Shown piece by piece: positions 5,784 to 12,988 of a stretch of 12,988 nucleotides of DNA (the first letter of the stretch is position 1; each line of letters starts with the position of its first letter). Below the pieces are notes generated by a model. That model worked only from the letters and a program-made list of their open reading frames with translations. It was not told where the DNA came from and made no database searches. The position numbers and the translations under genes were made by a program. This DNA is from Anaerolinea sp. (GTDB lineage Bacteria > Chloroflexota > Anaerolineae > Anaerolineales > Anaerolineaceae): positions 1 to 12,988 of the forward strand of contig PNNU01000046.1 of NCBI GenBank assembly GCA_013824385.1, given 5' to 3'.

Positions 5784-7025
5784 ATGATTGCCCGACTGAA
5801 AACCGCTCAAAAAGAATACCCCGGCCAGTTCTGGATTCTGTTCATTGGTATGCTGATCAGCACCATTGGACAATCCATGATTTGGCCGTTCCTGATGATT
5901 TATGTCTCCAAAAAGTTGGAGCTTCCGCTGGCTCAGACCGCCAGCCTGATTAGTATGAATGCGGGCATGGGGCTGGTCTTTTCTTTTGTAGCTGGACCCA
6001 TCATCGACCGCCTTGGACGTAAGTGGGTCATGGTGGTGAGCCTTATAGGCATGGGCGTAATGTATTTCATCATGAGCACGGCAGCCACATTTATCGAGTT
6101 TGCTGTGGTGCAGTGCCTGATGGGTGCCCTGACCCCCCTCTACCGTGTTGGTGCAGACGCCATGCTGGCCGATATCATCCCTGCCGAGAAACGCACGGAT
6201 GCCTATTCTTTGCTGCGTATGAGCAATAATGCTGGAGTAGCCATTGGACCGGCCATAGGCGGCCTTGTAGCTTCCACATCCTACTCTTTGGCCTTTTACC
6301 TTGCTGCAGCCGGATTGAGTTTTTACGGGCTGCTGATTGCCTTTAAAGCCAAAGAAACCCTGCCCAGCGGGGTCTCTGAAACCTTGAAGGGTAAGTTCGT
6401 TTTTGCGGGCTATGGTCATATCTTCAGGCACGGCGAATTCATGGGCTTTATTGGAGCTTTTACGCTTACCTCCATGTTGGCAACTCTGGTGTGGGTGCTG
6501 CTGCCGGTATACACCAATACAAATTTCGGGCTGCCTGAAAAGTTATACGGCCTCATCCCCACCACAAATGCATTAATGGTGGTGACACTGCAATTTTTGG
6601 TTACCCAAATCTTCAGGCGGCGCAAACCTATGGTCGTACTGACCATAGGCACCGCATTTTATGCTGCTGCAACTCTGATGGTGGCTTTCTTCAGCGGTTT
6701 CTGGGGGTTTTGGTTCTGCATGGTGATATTGTCCATTGGAGAGCTGATTATCAGCCCTACTGCCACAACCTACACGGCCAACGCCGCCCCCGCCGATATG
6801 CGCGGTAGATACATGAGTGTTTTTGGTTTGACACACAGTGTGGCTTCTTTGATCGCGCCTGTTCTGGGCGGGGTGATGAGCGATCAATTTGGCGGGCGTA
6901 CCATTTGGTTGGGTGGGGGTGTGATCGGCTTGTTGGCGATTGGTGCTTTCTTGTGGCTGACCATTTTAATTAATAAACGTGATCAAAACAGAACATCAAC
7001 GATAAATCCAATAAACACTCAATAA
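5784..7025 (+). CDS. Major facilitator superfamily transporter
   Basis: A 413-aa integral membrane protein with about 12 hydrophobic segments, typical of a drug- or metabolite-efflux MFS carrier in the cytoplasmic membrane. The MFS loop 2-3 motif A is intact: G71-x3-D75-R76-x-G78-R79-K80. The segment NNAGVAIGPAIGG, a motif-C-like glycine/proline pattern of TM5, favours an exporter (antiporter) over an importer, but the substrate cannot be told. The second half begins after a central polar loop near KAKETLPSGVSETLKGK. ATG 5784 is used because the hydrophobic core starts soon after it. No Shine-Dalgarno precedes it and the -10 box is about 10 bases away, so the mRNA is probably leaderless. The exported protein gene follows after 49 bases with its own promoter. 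Confidence 0.92.
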   Translation: MIARLKTAQKEYPGQFWILFIGMLISTIGQSMIWPFLMIYVSKKLELPLAQTASLISMNAGMGLVFSFVAGPIIDRLGRKWVMVVSLIGMGVMYFIMSTAATFIEFAVVQCLMGALTPLYRVGADAMLADIIPAEKRTDAYSLLRMSNNAGVAIGPAIGGLVASTSYSLAFYLAAAGLSFYGLLIAFKAKETLPSGVSETLKGKFVFAGYGHIFRHGEFMGFIGAFTLTSMLATLVWVLLPVYTNTNFGLPEKLYGLIPTTNALMVVTLQFLVTQIFRRRKPMVVLTIGTAFYAAATLMVAFFSGFWGFWFCMVILSIGELIISPTATTYTANAAPADMRGRYMSVFGLTHSVASLIAPVLGGVMSDQFGGRTIWLGGGVIGLLAIGAFLWLTILINKRDQNRTSTINPINTQ

Positions 7026-7032
7026 ATCGGCA

Positions 7033-7047
7033 GCTATTGCGAATAGC
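7033..7047. promoter_or_regulatory. Dyad overlapping the -35 box of the exported-protein gene
   Basis: GCTATT-GCG-AATAGC is a perfect 6-base inverted repeat around a 3-base centre and covers the -35 box TTGCGA (7037-7042). It could be an operator. Alternatively, with the T5 run at 7054-7058, it could be a weak terminator for the MFS gene; the 6-base gap before the T-run makes that less good. Confidence 0.4.
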
Positions 7048-7065
7048 CATCGATTTTTGTATAAT
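7037..7065 (+). promoter_or_regulatory. Promoter of the exported repeat protein
   Basis: TTGCGA (7037-7042), a 17-base spacer and a perfect TATAAT (7060-7065). The expected start is near 7072, three bases before the ATG at 7075, predicting a leaderless transcript. Confidence 0.7.
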
Positions 7066-7074
7066 AAGTAATTG

Positions 7075-8025
7075 ATGAAGAAATTACGCTGGGCTTCCGT
7101 TTTTCTCATTCTGGCCTTACTGATCGCATCTATTCCACAAGCGGTTAAGGCGCAGACCTCTGATTCCGTCTATGTCTCAGAAACCGGGCATTGGCTCTGG
7201 GGTGATTTCTTGCGCACCTACAACAGCGTGAGCGATCCGCTGCTTTATTTTGGTTATCCCATAACGGATGATTTCCTTGATCCGCAGTCCAACCAGCGCG
7301 TACAGTACTTCCAGCGCGCGCGTTTTGACCTGGTGGATACTGCCGAGGGGCCAATGGTGCAGATTGCACCTCTTGGCAAGCTCTTGCATCAAGAAGGTGC
7401 ACAACTCGCGGATATCCCTCGAGAGGGACCTACCTGCCGCAACTTCAATTCGGGCTTAACAGTCTGTTATGCTTTCTTGCAATTTTATGATGCTTACAAT
7501 GGCGCCGCCTGGTTTGGCGAGCCTATTTCCGAAGTCGAAGTTGCCGACGGACATTATGTGCAGTACTTCGAGAACATCCGCATGGAATGGTGGCCCGACA
7601 ACCCCAGTGGGCAGCGTGTGATGATTTCGGATCTTGGACGTATCTATTTTGATAAAGAAGTTCGCAATCCTGAGTTATTAAAACCCAGTCAACCTGCCAG
7701 TATTGCCGGCAAGCTGATTAATCCAGTTGTCAATGTGTTTGCGCTGAAATCTCTGGTGGGGGTTGGAGAGTCGCAGACTATTTTTGTGATCCTTCAGGAT
7801 CAAAATCTTGCGCCGGTAGCTAATGCCCAGGTGGGAGTGACCCTTTACTATCCTGACGGCAGCAAGCAGTTCTACCGTCTCGCCGAGACCAATGAATTTG
7901 GCATCAGCCAATTCAGCTTCACGGTGGATCAGCTTGAGGTGCGCACTGTCGTGAACGCGGTCGCCGAGATCAACATCCGTGGAGAATCCATCTCGGGAAA
8001 AACCTGGTTTCGTATCTGGTGGTAA
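7075..8025 (+). CDS. Exported protein with two aromatic repeats and an Ig-like tail
   Basis: A 316-aa secreted protein of unknown function. Residues 1-26 are a clear signal peptide: KK/R start, hydrophobic core, and a VKA site before Q27. Two related repeats follow. Repeat 1 (about 39-104) has FLRTYN, YFGYPITDDF, VQYFQRARFDL and PLGKLL; repeat 2 (about 131-193) has FLQFYD, WFGEPISEVE, VQYFENIRMEWW and DLGRIYF. Both share an order of helix, (F)G-x-P-I-(T/S), VQYF and LG. C121 and C131 could form a disulfide. The last about 95 residues (VGVGESQTIFVILQD onward) look like a bacterial Ig-like beta-sandwich with the typical 'T-N-E-F-G-I-S' turn. Similar repeat proteins are, as I recall, common in Chloroflexi and are thought to act at the cell surface. 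No lipobox or sortase signal is seen. ATG 7075 is chosen over the TTG at 7072 because it begins the signal peptide. Confidence 0.82.
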   Translation: MKKLRWASVFLILALLIASIPQAVKAQTSDSVYVSETGHWLWGDFLRTYNSVSDPLLYFGYPITDDFLDPQSNQRVQYFQRARFDLVDTAEGPMVQIAPLGKLLHQEGAQLADIPREGPTCRNFNSGLTVCYAFLQFYDAYNGAAWFGEPISEVEVADGHYVQYFENIRMEWWPDNPSGQRVMISDLGRIYFDKEVRNPELLKPSQPASIAGKLINPVVNVFALKSLVGVGESQTIFVILQDQNLAPVANAQVGVTLYYPDGSKQFYRLAETNEFGISQFSFTVDQLEVRTVVNAVAEINIRGESISGKTWFRIWW

Positions 8026-8098
8026 AGAATTGGTTTTGCATTAAGTAAAATCAAGAAACATTTCTTCTTGGTAATCAAAACTGAGAGAGCGGGTCAAA

Positions 8099-8506
8099 AT
8101 GAGAAAAATCGATTGGAAGGATGCATATTCGGTTGGGGTGAAAATATTTGATGAGCAGCACAAAGAGATAGTGGATTATCTGAATAAAATGTTTGTAATT
8201 ATTGACCAGAATTCCCAACAGGATCAATTAAAAGATCTATTTACCAAGATTGATGAATATGCTCAAGTTCATTTCACCACAGAAGAAGGAATATTAAATA
8301 AATTTAAATATCATGATTTGGAGGGGCATAAAGAGGAGCATCAAATTTACATTGCCAAAATGGAAACATTTCGAGATAGACTCATTTCAACTGACGAACA
8401 TGTTAGTGAAGATATTCTAGGTTTTCTTGCTGATTGGTGGATGGGGCACATTCAGGGGTGTGATAAAGAATACACGAGGTTTCTCAATAATTGTGGGGTT
8501 TTTTAA
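8099..8506 (+). CDS. Bacteriohemerythrin
   Basis: A 135-aa single-domain hemerythrin, a four-helix bundle with a di-iron centre that binds O2 reversibly and may act in oxygen sensing, storage or scavenging. All seven expected iron ligands are visible: H21 (FDEQHKEI), H58 and E62 (HFTTE), H77 and H81 (HKEEH), and H117 with D122 (HIQGCD). W6 and the SVGV stretch are family hallmarks. The length is typical of the stand-alone bacterial form, with no fused signalling domain. Only a weak GAGAG (8083-8087) lies before the start, and I see no good promoter in the 73-base gap. The gene is visibly more AT-rich than its neighbours, which may reflect a different history. In an anaerobe its likely use is oxygen handling; that is inference. 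Confidence 0.94.
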   Translation: MRKIDWKDAYSVGVKIFDEQHKEIVDYLNKMFVIIDQNSQQDQLKDLFTKIDEYAQVHFTTEEGILNKFKYHDLEGHKEEHQIYIAKMETFRDRLISTDEHVSEDILGFLADWWMGHIQGCDKEYTRFLNNCGVF

Positions 8507-8510
8507 AGCT

Positions 8511-8538
8511 AAAGTCGCCGTTTTTACAGCGACTTTTT
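8511..8538 (+). terminator. Rho-independent terminator between convergent genes
   Basis: An 8-base stem, AAAGTCGC (8511-8518) with GCGACTTT (8529-8536), has a 10-base loop and runs into TTTTT (8534-8538). It lies just after the hemerythrin stop. The complementary strand has a T-run only within the stem (ACTTT), so it may also serve the TPR gene, less efficiently. Confidence 0.8.
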
Positions 8539-8539
8539 A

Positions 8540-10870
8540 TTACTTCTTCTGGTTTCTTAACTCTTCATACAATCTGCGATAATCGTTGCTGTTGGGGGGG
8601 TTCAAGGCAATCAGATTTTGCAAAGTTGCCAATGCACCGTCGCGATTTTCCTGACGCAGACACTTTTCAGCCAGGGCATCCAGTTTTTCGATGATCTCTG
8701 TCACTCTATTTTGATTTTGATAATATCGGATCAGGCGTTTTTGGATATCAATGTTGTCAGGTCGATCCTCCAACAGATTATCTAAAAAGTGCTCTGATCG
8801 ATCAGAATGACCGGCAGTCTCAAGCAATTTGAGATAACCATCCAATTCAGTCATGGCTCCCGAAGGCAGGCCGATTCGTAGGTAGAGGTCAATCAAAGTT
8901 GCGCGTGTTGTGGCGTCCAACGGTTCGAGACTGCGCAGCTGCTCGAGTATTTTGATGGCCTGTTTCAGGTCCAGACTCTGCAATTCAATATCTGCAAGTT
9001 TATTTAAAATTTGTACAGCCCAAGAGCGTGAAGCAACTGTTTTTTGTGAAAGTGTCAGGGCTTTCTGATAGTCATCCCTGGCCAGATCCAATTCGGCTAG
9101 CAGGTAATGAACGTTTGCAATATCCATATATTGCTGGACGGCTTCATCCATACGGTTTGAAGAGATTAGCAGGTCTATCAGCATGCCCCTGATTGAAAGA
9201 TCCATCGGGGCAAGTTTTGCCACGCGGGTTAATAGTCTCACTGCCTGGTTAATTTCACCTCTCACATTGTAAAGGTAGGCTACCAGGTTGAATTTTTCAA
9301 CAGCCTCATGGATGCGTCCTTCCATAATTAACAATTCACCAATTTGCACATGCAATGGCAGGTAGGTGGGTGCATGGGTGAGGGCGTGAAATGCTTCTTC
9401 CATGGCAGTGCGGAATTTGCCTTCTGCTGCCAATTGTTTGATGAAGGTAAGAGCTTCGATGACCTGACTGTTAGTAGTTTCGAGCATCATTTCAGCCAGG
9501 GGGATGGGTGGACTGCCCTCGGGTTGGCGGGGCAGTTGACTGCGTGCCACTTTTAAATACTCACGCCAATCAGAACGCATCAGTTGGGCTTGAATTGTTT
9601 TGGTGATATTGGCAAGGTCTTTTTCTACCTTGATGCGTTCATGCGCTTCAAGGATCGGTTCATAGAGTTGCGTGAGTTCACTCTCAAGGTCTTTTGATAC
9701 AGATTGTATGTCTGCCAGTTTTAACGCTTGCAGTGCATAAGTGCTTGAGTCTTTCATTTGCCCGGCTTTTTCTTGAATAACAGCCATTAGTAAATTCGAA
9801 GCAAGTGCGTAAGCAGGGTTTCTCACTGCTTTTTGCAGATGTTTGAGTGATTTTTCCGGGCTGGATTGATAGGTTAGCAAGGCGAGCACATATTCCGCGG
9901 CAGAAAGATTGAGTCCGAGATCAATGGCTCTTTCAAGTTCCACGGCAGCTTCATCATCTTTACCCCCGGTTTGCAAATCGATCGTACGACTGAGATGAGT
10001 TCGCGCACGCGAACGCTCGGCATCTTTTGAAGAAAGGTCGCCAGTTCCGCGCAGTAGGTGAATCTGGCGGCGCATTGGAACTTTTTCTTCAGTATTTGCA
10101 CCTTCAGATTGTTCAAACAGCAGGCCAGCCAATTCTTTTAATGCAACCAATCGAGCCTCGATTAGAGGATCATATTTCGGCAATAATTCTTGTGATTGGG
10201 AAGGATTTTCCATCTGTTTTACTTGCGACATGCGTACAGGGCCTGTTCCGCCTTTGATGGGTTGGGGCAGGTTCATCTGTTGGCCGGTTTTTAGCAGCAT
10301 GAGGGCATTTTGAGCTGCCTGGTTTTGCGGTTCCAACCCGAGGGAATATTGCACCACCTGGCTGGCTTTGGCTGTGTCCCCGCTGTACTGCATTAGTGCA
10401 GCCACAAATAAGTATTCTGCGATACATTCACTCTTCAATCCCATTTTGTCGTAGATCATGGCTAGGCGCATGCGCACAGTCTGATTGTTTGGGTCTAGGC
10501 GGATGGCTTCTTTAAATGCTGCGATGGCATGTTCCGCATCTCGGGCTTTAAGTTGTTTTTCTCCGCATTGCATAAACGCTTTAACAGCTTCTATGATAGA
10601 GCCGGTATGTTCAAAAATGCGTCCCATTTTTTCAAATGGCATGGGGTCGTCTGGCGTCAGACTGGAGCAGCGCAGATAAAACTTTAAAGCCTCATCATAT
10701 TGCTCCAATTGATAACAAGCCAACCCGGCACTGGCAAGCGCCATTGCATCTTGAGGATTTTCCAACAATGCCAGACGGTATAATTCCAATGCCATGGCCC
10801 AGTCTTGCTCCCAGGCAGCGGTGTGCCCCTGGCTCATTAAAGTTTGAAATTGGGCGGATTCTTGGCTCAT
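8540..10870 (-). CDS. Large cytoplasmic TPR-repeat protein
   Basis: A 776-aa soluble protein made almost entirely of tetratricopeptide repeats, with no signal peptide or membrane segment. Clear units include the N-terminal ones around AAWEQDWAMALELYRLAL, ACYQLEQYDEALKFYL and AIAAFKEAIRLDPNN, a middle one near KDDEAAVELERAIDLG, and C-terminal ones such as YQKALTLSQKTV and LKQAIKILEQLRSLEPLD. A less regular, charged linker lies about 205-285 (KYDPLIEARLVALKELAG, then RRQIHLLRGTGD). TPR solenoids are protein-binding scaffolds, so partners rather than a reaction are expected; none is identifiable. ATG 10870 is chosen, with AAAGAG 5-10 bases before it; an in-frame GTG at 10876 is the alternative. 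The start is 21 bases after the polA stop, so the two are very probably cotranscribed. It ends at the terminator shared with hemerythrin. Confidence 0.88.
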   Translation of the reverse strand: MSQESAQFQTLMSQGHTAAWEQDWAMALELYRLALLENPQDAMALASAGLACYQLEQYDEALKFYLRCSSLTPDDPMPFEKMGRIFEHTGSIIEAVKAFMQCGEKQLKARDAEHAIAAFKEAIRLDPNNQTVRMRLAMIYDKMGLKSECIAEYLFVAALMQYSGDTAKASQVVQYSLGLEPQNQAAQNALMLLKTGQQMNLPQPIKGGTGPVRMSQVKQMENPSQSQELLPKYDPLIEARLVALKELAGLLFEQSEGANTEEKVPMRRQIHLLRGTGDLSSKDAERSRARTHLSRTIDLQTGGKDDEAAVELERAIDLGLNLSAAEYVLALLTYQSSPEKSLKHLQKAVRNPAYALASNLLMAVIQEKAGQMKDSSTYALQALKLADIQSVSKDLESELTQLYEPILEAHERIKVEKDLANITKTIQAQLMRSDWREYLKVARSQLPRQPEGSPPIPLAEMMLETTNSQVIEALTFIKQLAAEGKFRTAMEEAFHALTHAPTYLPLHVQIGELLIMEGRIHEAVEKFNLVAYLYNVRGEINQAVRLLTRVAKLAPMDLSIRGMLIDLLISSNRMDEAVQQYMDIANVHYLLAELDLARDDYQKALTLSQKTVASRSWAVQILNKLADIELQSLDLKQAIKILEQLRSLEPLDATTRATLIDLYLRIGLPSGAMTELDGYLKLLETAGHSDRSEHFLDNLLEDRPDNIDIQKRLIRYYQNQNRVTEIIEKLDALAEKCLRQENRDGALATLQNLIALNPPNSNDYRRLYEELRNQKK

Positions 10871-10891
10871 GATCACTCTTTCAAAGTTTCG

Positions 10892-12988
10892 TCAACTTTT
10901 AAGCACTTGCATGCTTCCCCAATTGATGCCGCTTCTGGCTTCAGTGAGCAGGGGGATTGAAAGCTGATAAGCCTCAGACATTACTGTTTGTACAACTTTG
11001 GCAGTATCGGCTAATTCTTTTTCTGGTACATCCAAAACTAATTCATCGTGTACTTGCAGTAGAATTTTAGCCTGTAATTTCTTGGCTTCAAGTGCGGAGG
11101 GCAGGTGGATCAAGGCTAGTTTCATAATGTCCGCAGCCGTACCCTGGATCGGAGCGTTAATAGCCTCGCGTTCTTCACGGTTTTTCATATTAACGTTAAT
11201 CGGATTAGCCAGGTTGGGGAAGTAGCGTCTGCGTCCAAGCATGGTTTCAACGAACCCCTGGCGGGTTGCCAATATACGGATGTTATCCAGATAGCTTTTC
11301 ACACCCGGGAAGTTTTCGAAATATCCTTTGACAAAATTTTCAGCTTCACCAAGGGTCAGGTCGGTGGAACGGCTTAACCCAAAAGCGCTCATACCGTAGA
11401 TCAATCCAAAATTAATCGCTTTGGCGTGACGCCGCTGATCTTTGGTGACCTCTTCAAGCGGAATGCCGTTAATGGCAGCGGCTGTTGCAGCGTGAATATC
11501 CTGCCCGGCGCGGAAGGCATTCAACATGGCTTCATCACCAGACATGTGCGCCACGATCCGCAGCTCAATTTGTGAATAATCCACAGAAAGCAGCACGCAT
11601 CCGGGCGATGCAATAAACCCAAGGCGCACCTGACGTCCAATTTCGGTGCGCGTTGGGATGTTTTGTAAATTCGGGTCAGAAGACGCCAGACGGCCGGTGA
11701 CCGAGCCGGTTTGGTTGAAATTGGTATGCACCCTGCCAGTGCGTGGATTGACCTGTAGTGGCAACGAATCGAGATAAGTGGATTTTAATTTGGCCAGTTC
11801 GCGGTATTCCAATAATAAATCCACCACCGGGTGTTTGCCGCTTAGTTCATCCAACACTGCTGCCGAAGTGGAGAAATGTCCGCTGGCAGTTTTCTTGTTG
11901 CGGTCAGGTGGAACGAGTCTGAGAGTCTCAAACAGTACTTTTGAAAGCTGCTGGGTTGAATTAAGATTAAAGGGGTAACCAACGGCTTGGTAAACCTGAT
12001 CTTCAATTTCTTGCAGCCGAATGTTCATTTCACCACTGAACTTCTTAAAGAATTCGGTATCCAGCAAGATGCCGTGGCGTTCCATCTGCATCAAGACAGG
12101 AACCAGGGGCATTTCAATATCCTTAAATATCCGGGTGCATTTGCGATCTTCCATCTTCTTTTCAACCAGCGGAGCCAGTCTGAAGGTGACTTCAGCGTCC
12201 GCGGCAGCGTAGGGTGCAGCCGATTCGACCGGCACCTGGTCCATGGTGATCTGGGTCTTACCTTTGCCGATCAACTCTTCAATGTGGGTCATACTGGCAT
12301 TGAGATAGTCGCCCGCCATGTCTTTGAGTCCGAGGTTGTGTGAAGATGGGTCAATCAACCACTCGGCTAACATGGTATCAAAGGAGAGCGGGGTGGTTTC
12401 AAGGCCATAATTACCCAACACCAGCGCATCATATTTGATGTTGTGCCCGACCTTTTCGATCTTGGGATCTGTGAAAGCTGGTCTCAGCGATTGAATGACT
12501 TCTGCAATGGGCAGCTGGGCGGTCAGGCCGGTGTGTCCAACGGGGATGTAATATCCGGTGCCTTCTTTGACCGACACAGAAATTCCTACAAGGTCGGCTT
12601 TAAGTGGGTCAGTGGATGTAGTCTCGGTATCAAAAGCGATTCTTGGCGATGATTTTAATAATGCCGCCAATTCGCCCAGTTTTTCTGGATTGTTGACTAT
12701 GACCGTCTCAAGCGAATATTGTGAAGGGAGTCCGATTTCATGAACTTCGCTGGCGAAGAGATTCATCTGTCCCTTCGGCGCGGATTTGATAAACGGAGAT
12801 GCAACAGTATGCAGGCGGGTGACCAGAGTGCGGAATTCAAGTTCTCTGAAAAGGGCTTCGACGGCAGGTACATTGATGTGATCGGTTCTGGCGTCATCCA
12901 GTTTCAGGGTTATGCCTACATCCGTTTTAATTCTGGCCAAGGTCTGACTCATATAAGCAGAATCTTTACCTTCAGCGATCTTACTCCC
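10892..12988 (-). CDS. polA: DNA polymerase I, 3'-5' exonuclease and polymerase domains (5' end off the window)
   Basis: Family A DNA polymerase for gap filling, Okazaki fragment processing and repair. The frame is open to the window edge: the 12 codons before the Met at 12952 encode GSKIAEGKDSAY, running into SQTLARIKTDV, the usual Pol I linker. The gene is therefore cut by the window, and the missing part is expected to carry the 5'-nuclease domain. The 3'-5' exonuclease looks active: FDTET (near 12617-12634), a GHNIKYD segment, and Y-x3-D in YAAADAEVT. Polymerase motif A DYSQIELR (11558-11581), motif B KAINFGLIYG (11393-11422, with the O-helix Phe) and motif C VHDEL (11039-11053) are all intact. 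The C-terminus continues a few residues past the usual end (SMQVLKS). The TPR gene follows closely. Confidence 0.96.
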   Translation of the reverse strand, partial: GSKIAEGKDSAYMSQTLARIKTDVGITLKLDDARTDHINVPAVEALFRELEFRTLVTRLHTVASPFIKSAPKGQMNLFASEVHEIGLPSQYSLETVIVNNPEKLGELAALLKSSPRIAFDTETTSTDPLKADLVGISVSVKEGTGYYIPVGHTGLTAQLPIAEVIQSLRPAFTDPKIEKVGHNIKYDALVLGNYGLETTPLSFDTMLAEWLIDPSSHNLGLKDMAGDYLNASMTHIEELIGKGKTQITMDQVPVESAAPYAAADAEVTFRLAPLVEKKMEDRKCTRIFKDIEMPLVPVLMQMERHGILLDTEFFKKFSGEMNIRLQEIEDQVYQAVGYPFNLNSTQQLSKVLFETLRLVPPDRNKKTASGHFSTSAAVLDELSGKHPVVDLLLEYRELAKLKSTYLDSLPLQVNPRTGRVHTNFNQTGSVTGRLASSDPNLQNIPTRTEIGRQVRLGFIASPGCVLLSVDYSQIELRIVAHMSGDEAMLNAFRAGQDIHAATAAAINGIPLEEVTKDQRRHAKAINFGLIYGMSAFGLSRSTDLTLGEAENFVKGYFENFPGVKSYLDNIRILATRQGFVETMLGRRRYFPNLANPINVNMKNREEREAINAPIQGTAADIMKLALIHLPSALEAKKLQAKILLQVHDELVLDVPEKELADTAKVVQTVMSEAYQLSIPLLTEARSGINWGSMQVLKS

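Noticed and set aside
5670..6431. 253-codon minus-strand open frame opposite the MFS gene
   Set aside because: It is His/Gly/Gln-rich with no domain features, lies antisense to a clear membrane transporter, and runs through the palindromic element; it is a codon-bias shadow.
8053..8066. AAGAA-acat-TTCTT dyad before the hemerythrin gene as a terminator or operator
   Set aside because: Five weak, mostly A-T pairs and no T-run after it; likely chance in AT-rich DNA.
10892..12952. A short DNA polymerase I naturally lacking the 5'-nuclease domain, starting at Met 12952
   Set aside because: The frame stays open to the window edge, and the 12 extra codons continue the typical Pol I linker, so the gene is cut by the window rather than truncated.

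Overview
The window looks like part of a chromosome from an anaerobic, environmental Chloroflexota bacterium, most likely Anaerolineae. This is inferred from three things: a Firmicutes-like DnaB/DnaD/DnaI-type replication set outside Firmicutes, a secreted protein with repeats of a style I associate with Chloroflexi, and mixed Shine-Dalgarno and apparently leaderless genes. No sequence search was possible, so the assignment is tentative. I see no phage, transposase, CRISPR or RNA genes.

Layout. At the left edge (18-725, minus) is an OmpR-type regulator whose receiver domain has lost most of its phosphorylation chemistry. A 382-base divergent intergenic region follows. A well-formed promoter (1032-1060) then drives a probable four-gene plus-strand operon (1108-5145): a bifunctional-nuclease-family protein, the replicative helicase DnaB, a DnaD-like primosome protein, and a DnaC/DnaI-like helicase loader with two complete AAA+ modules in one chain. 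Helicase, DnaD-like adaptor and loader lie in that order with tiny gaps or overlaps, so this is a helicase-loading cassette. The tandem loader is the most unusual item in the window.

The middle (5162-8506) holds accessory, mostly envelope-related genes: an MscL channel with a C-terminal zinc ribbon (minus), an MFS transporter, an exported repeat protein with an Ig-like tail, and a bacteriohemerythrin. A 46-base palindromic element that can fold into a three-way junction lies between mscL and the MFS gene. The MFS and exported-protein genes have -10 boxes so close to their ATGs that their mRNAs should be nearly leaderless.

The right end (8540-12988, minus) is a second probable operon: DNA polymerase I (its 5' end is off the window) followed 21 bases later by a large soluble TPR protein. 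A rho-independent terminator at 8511-8538 separates it from the convergent hemerythrin gene.
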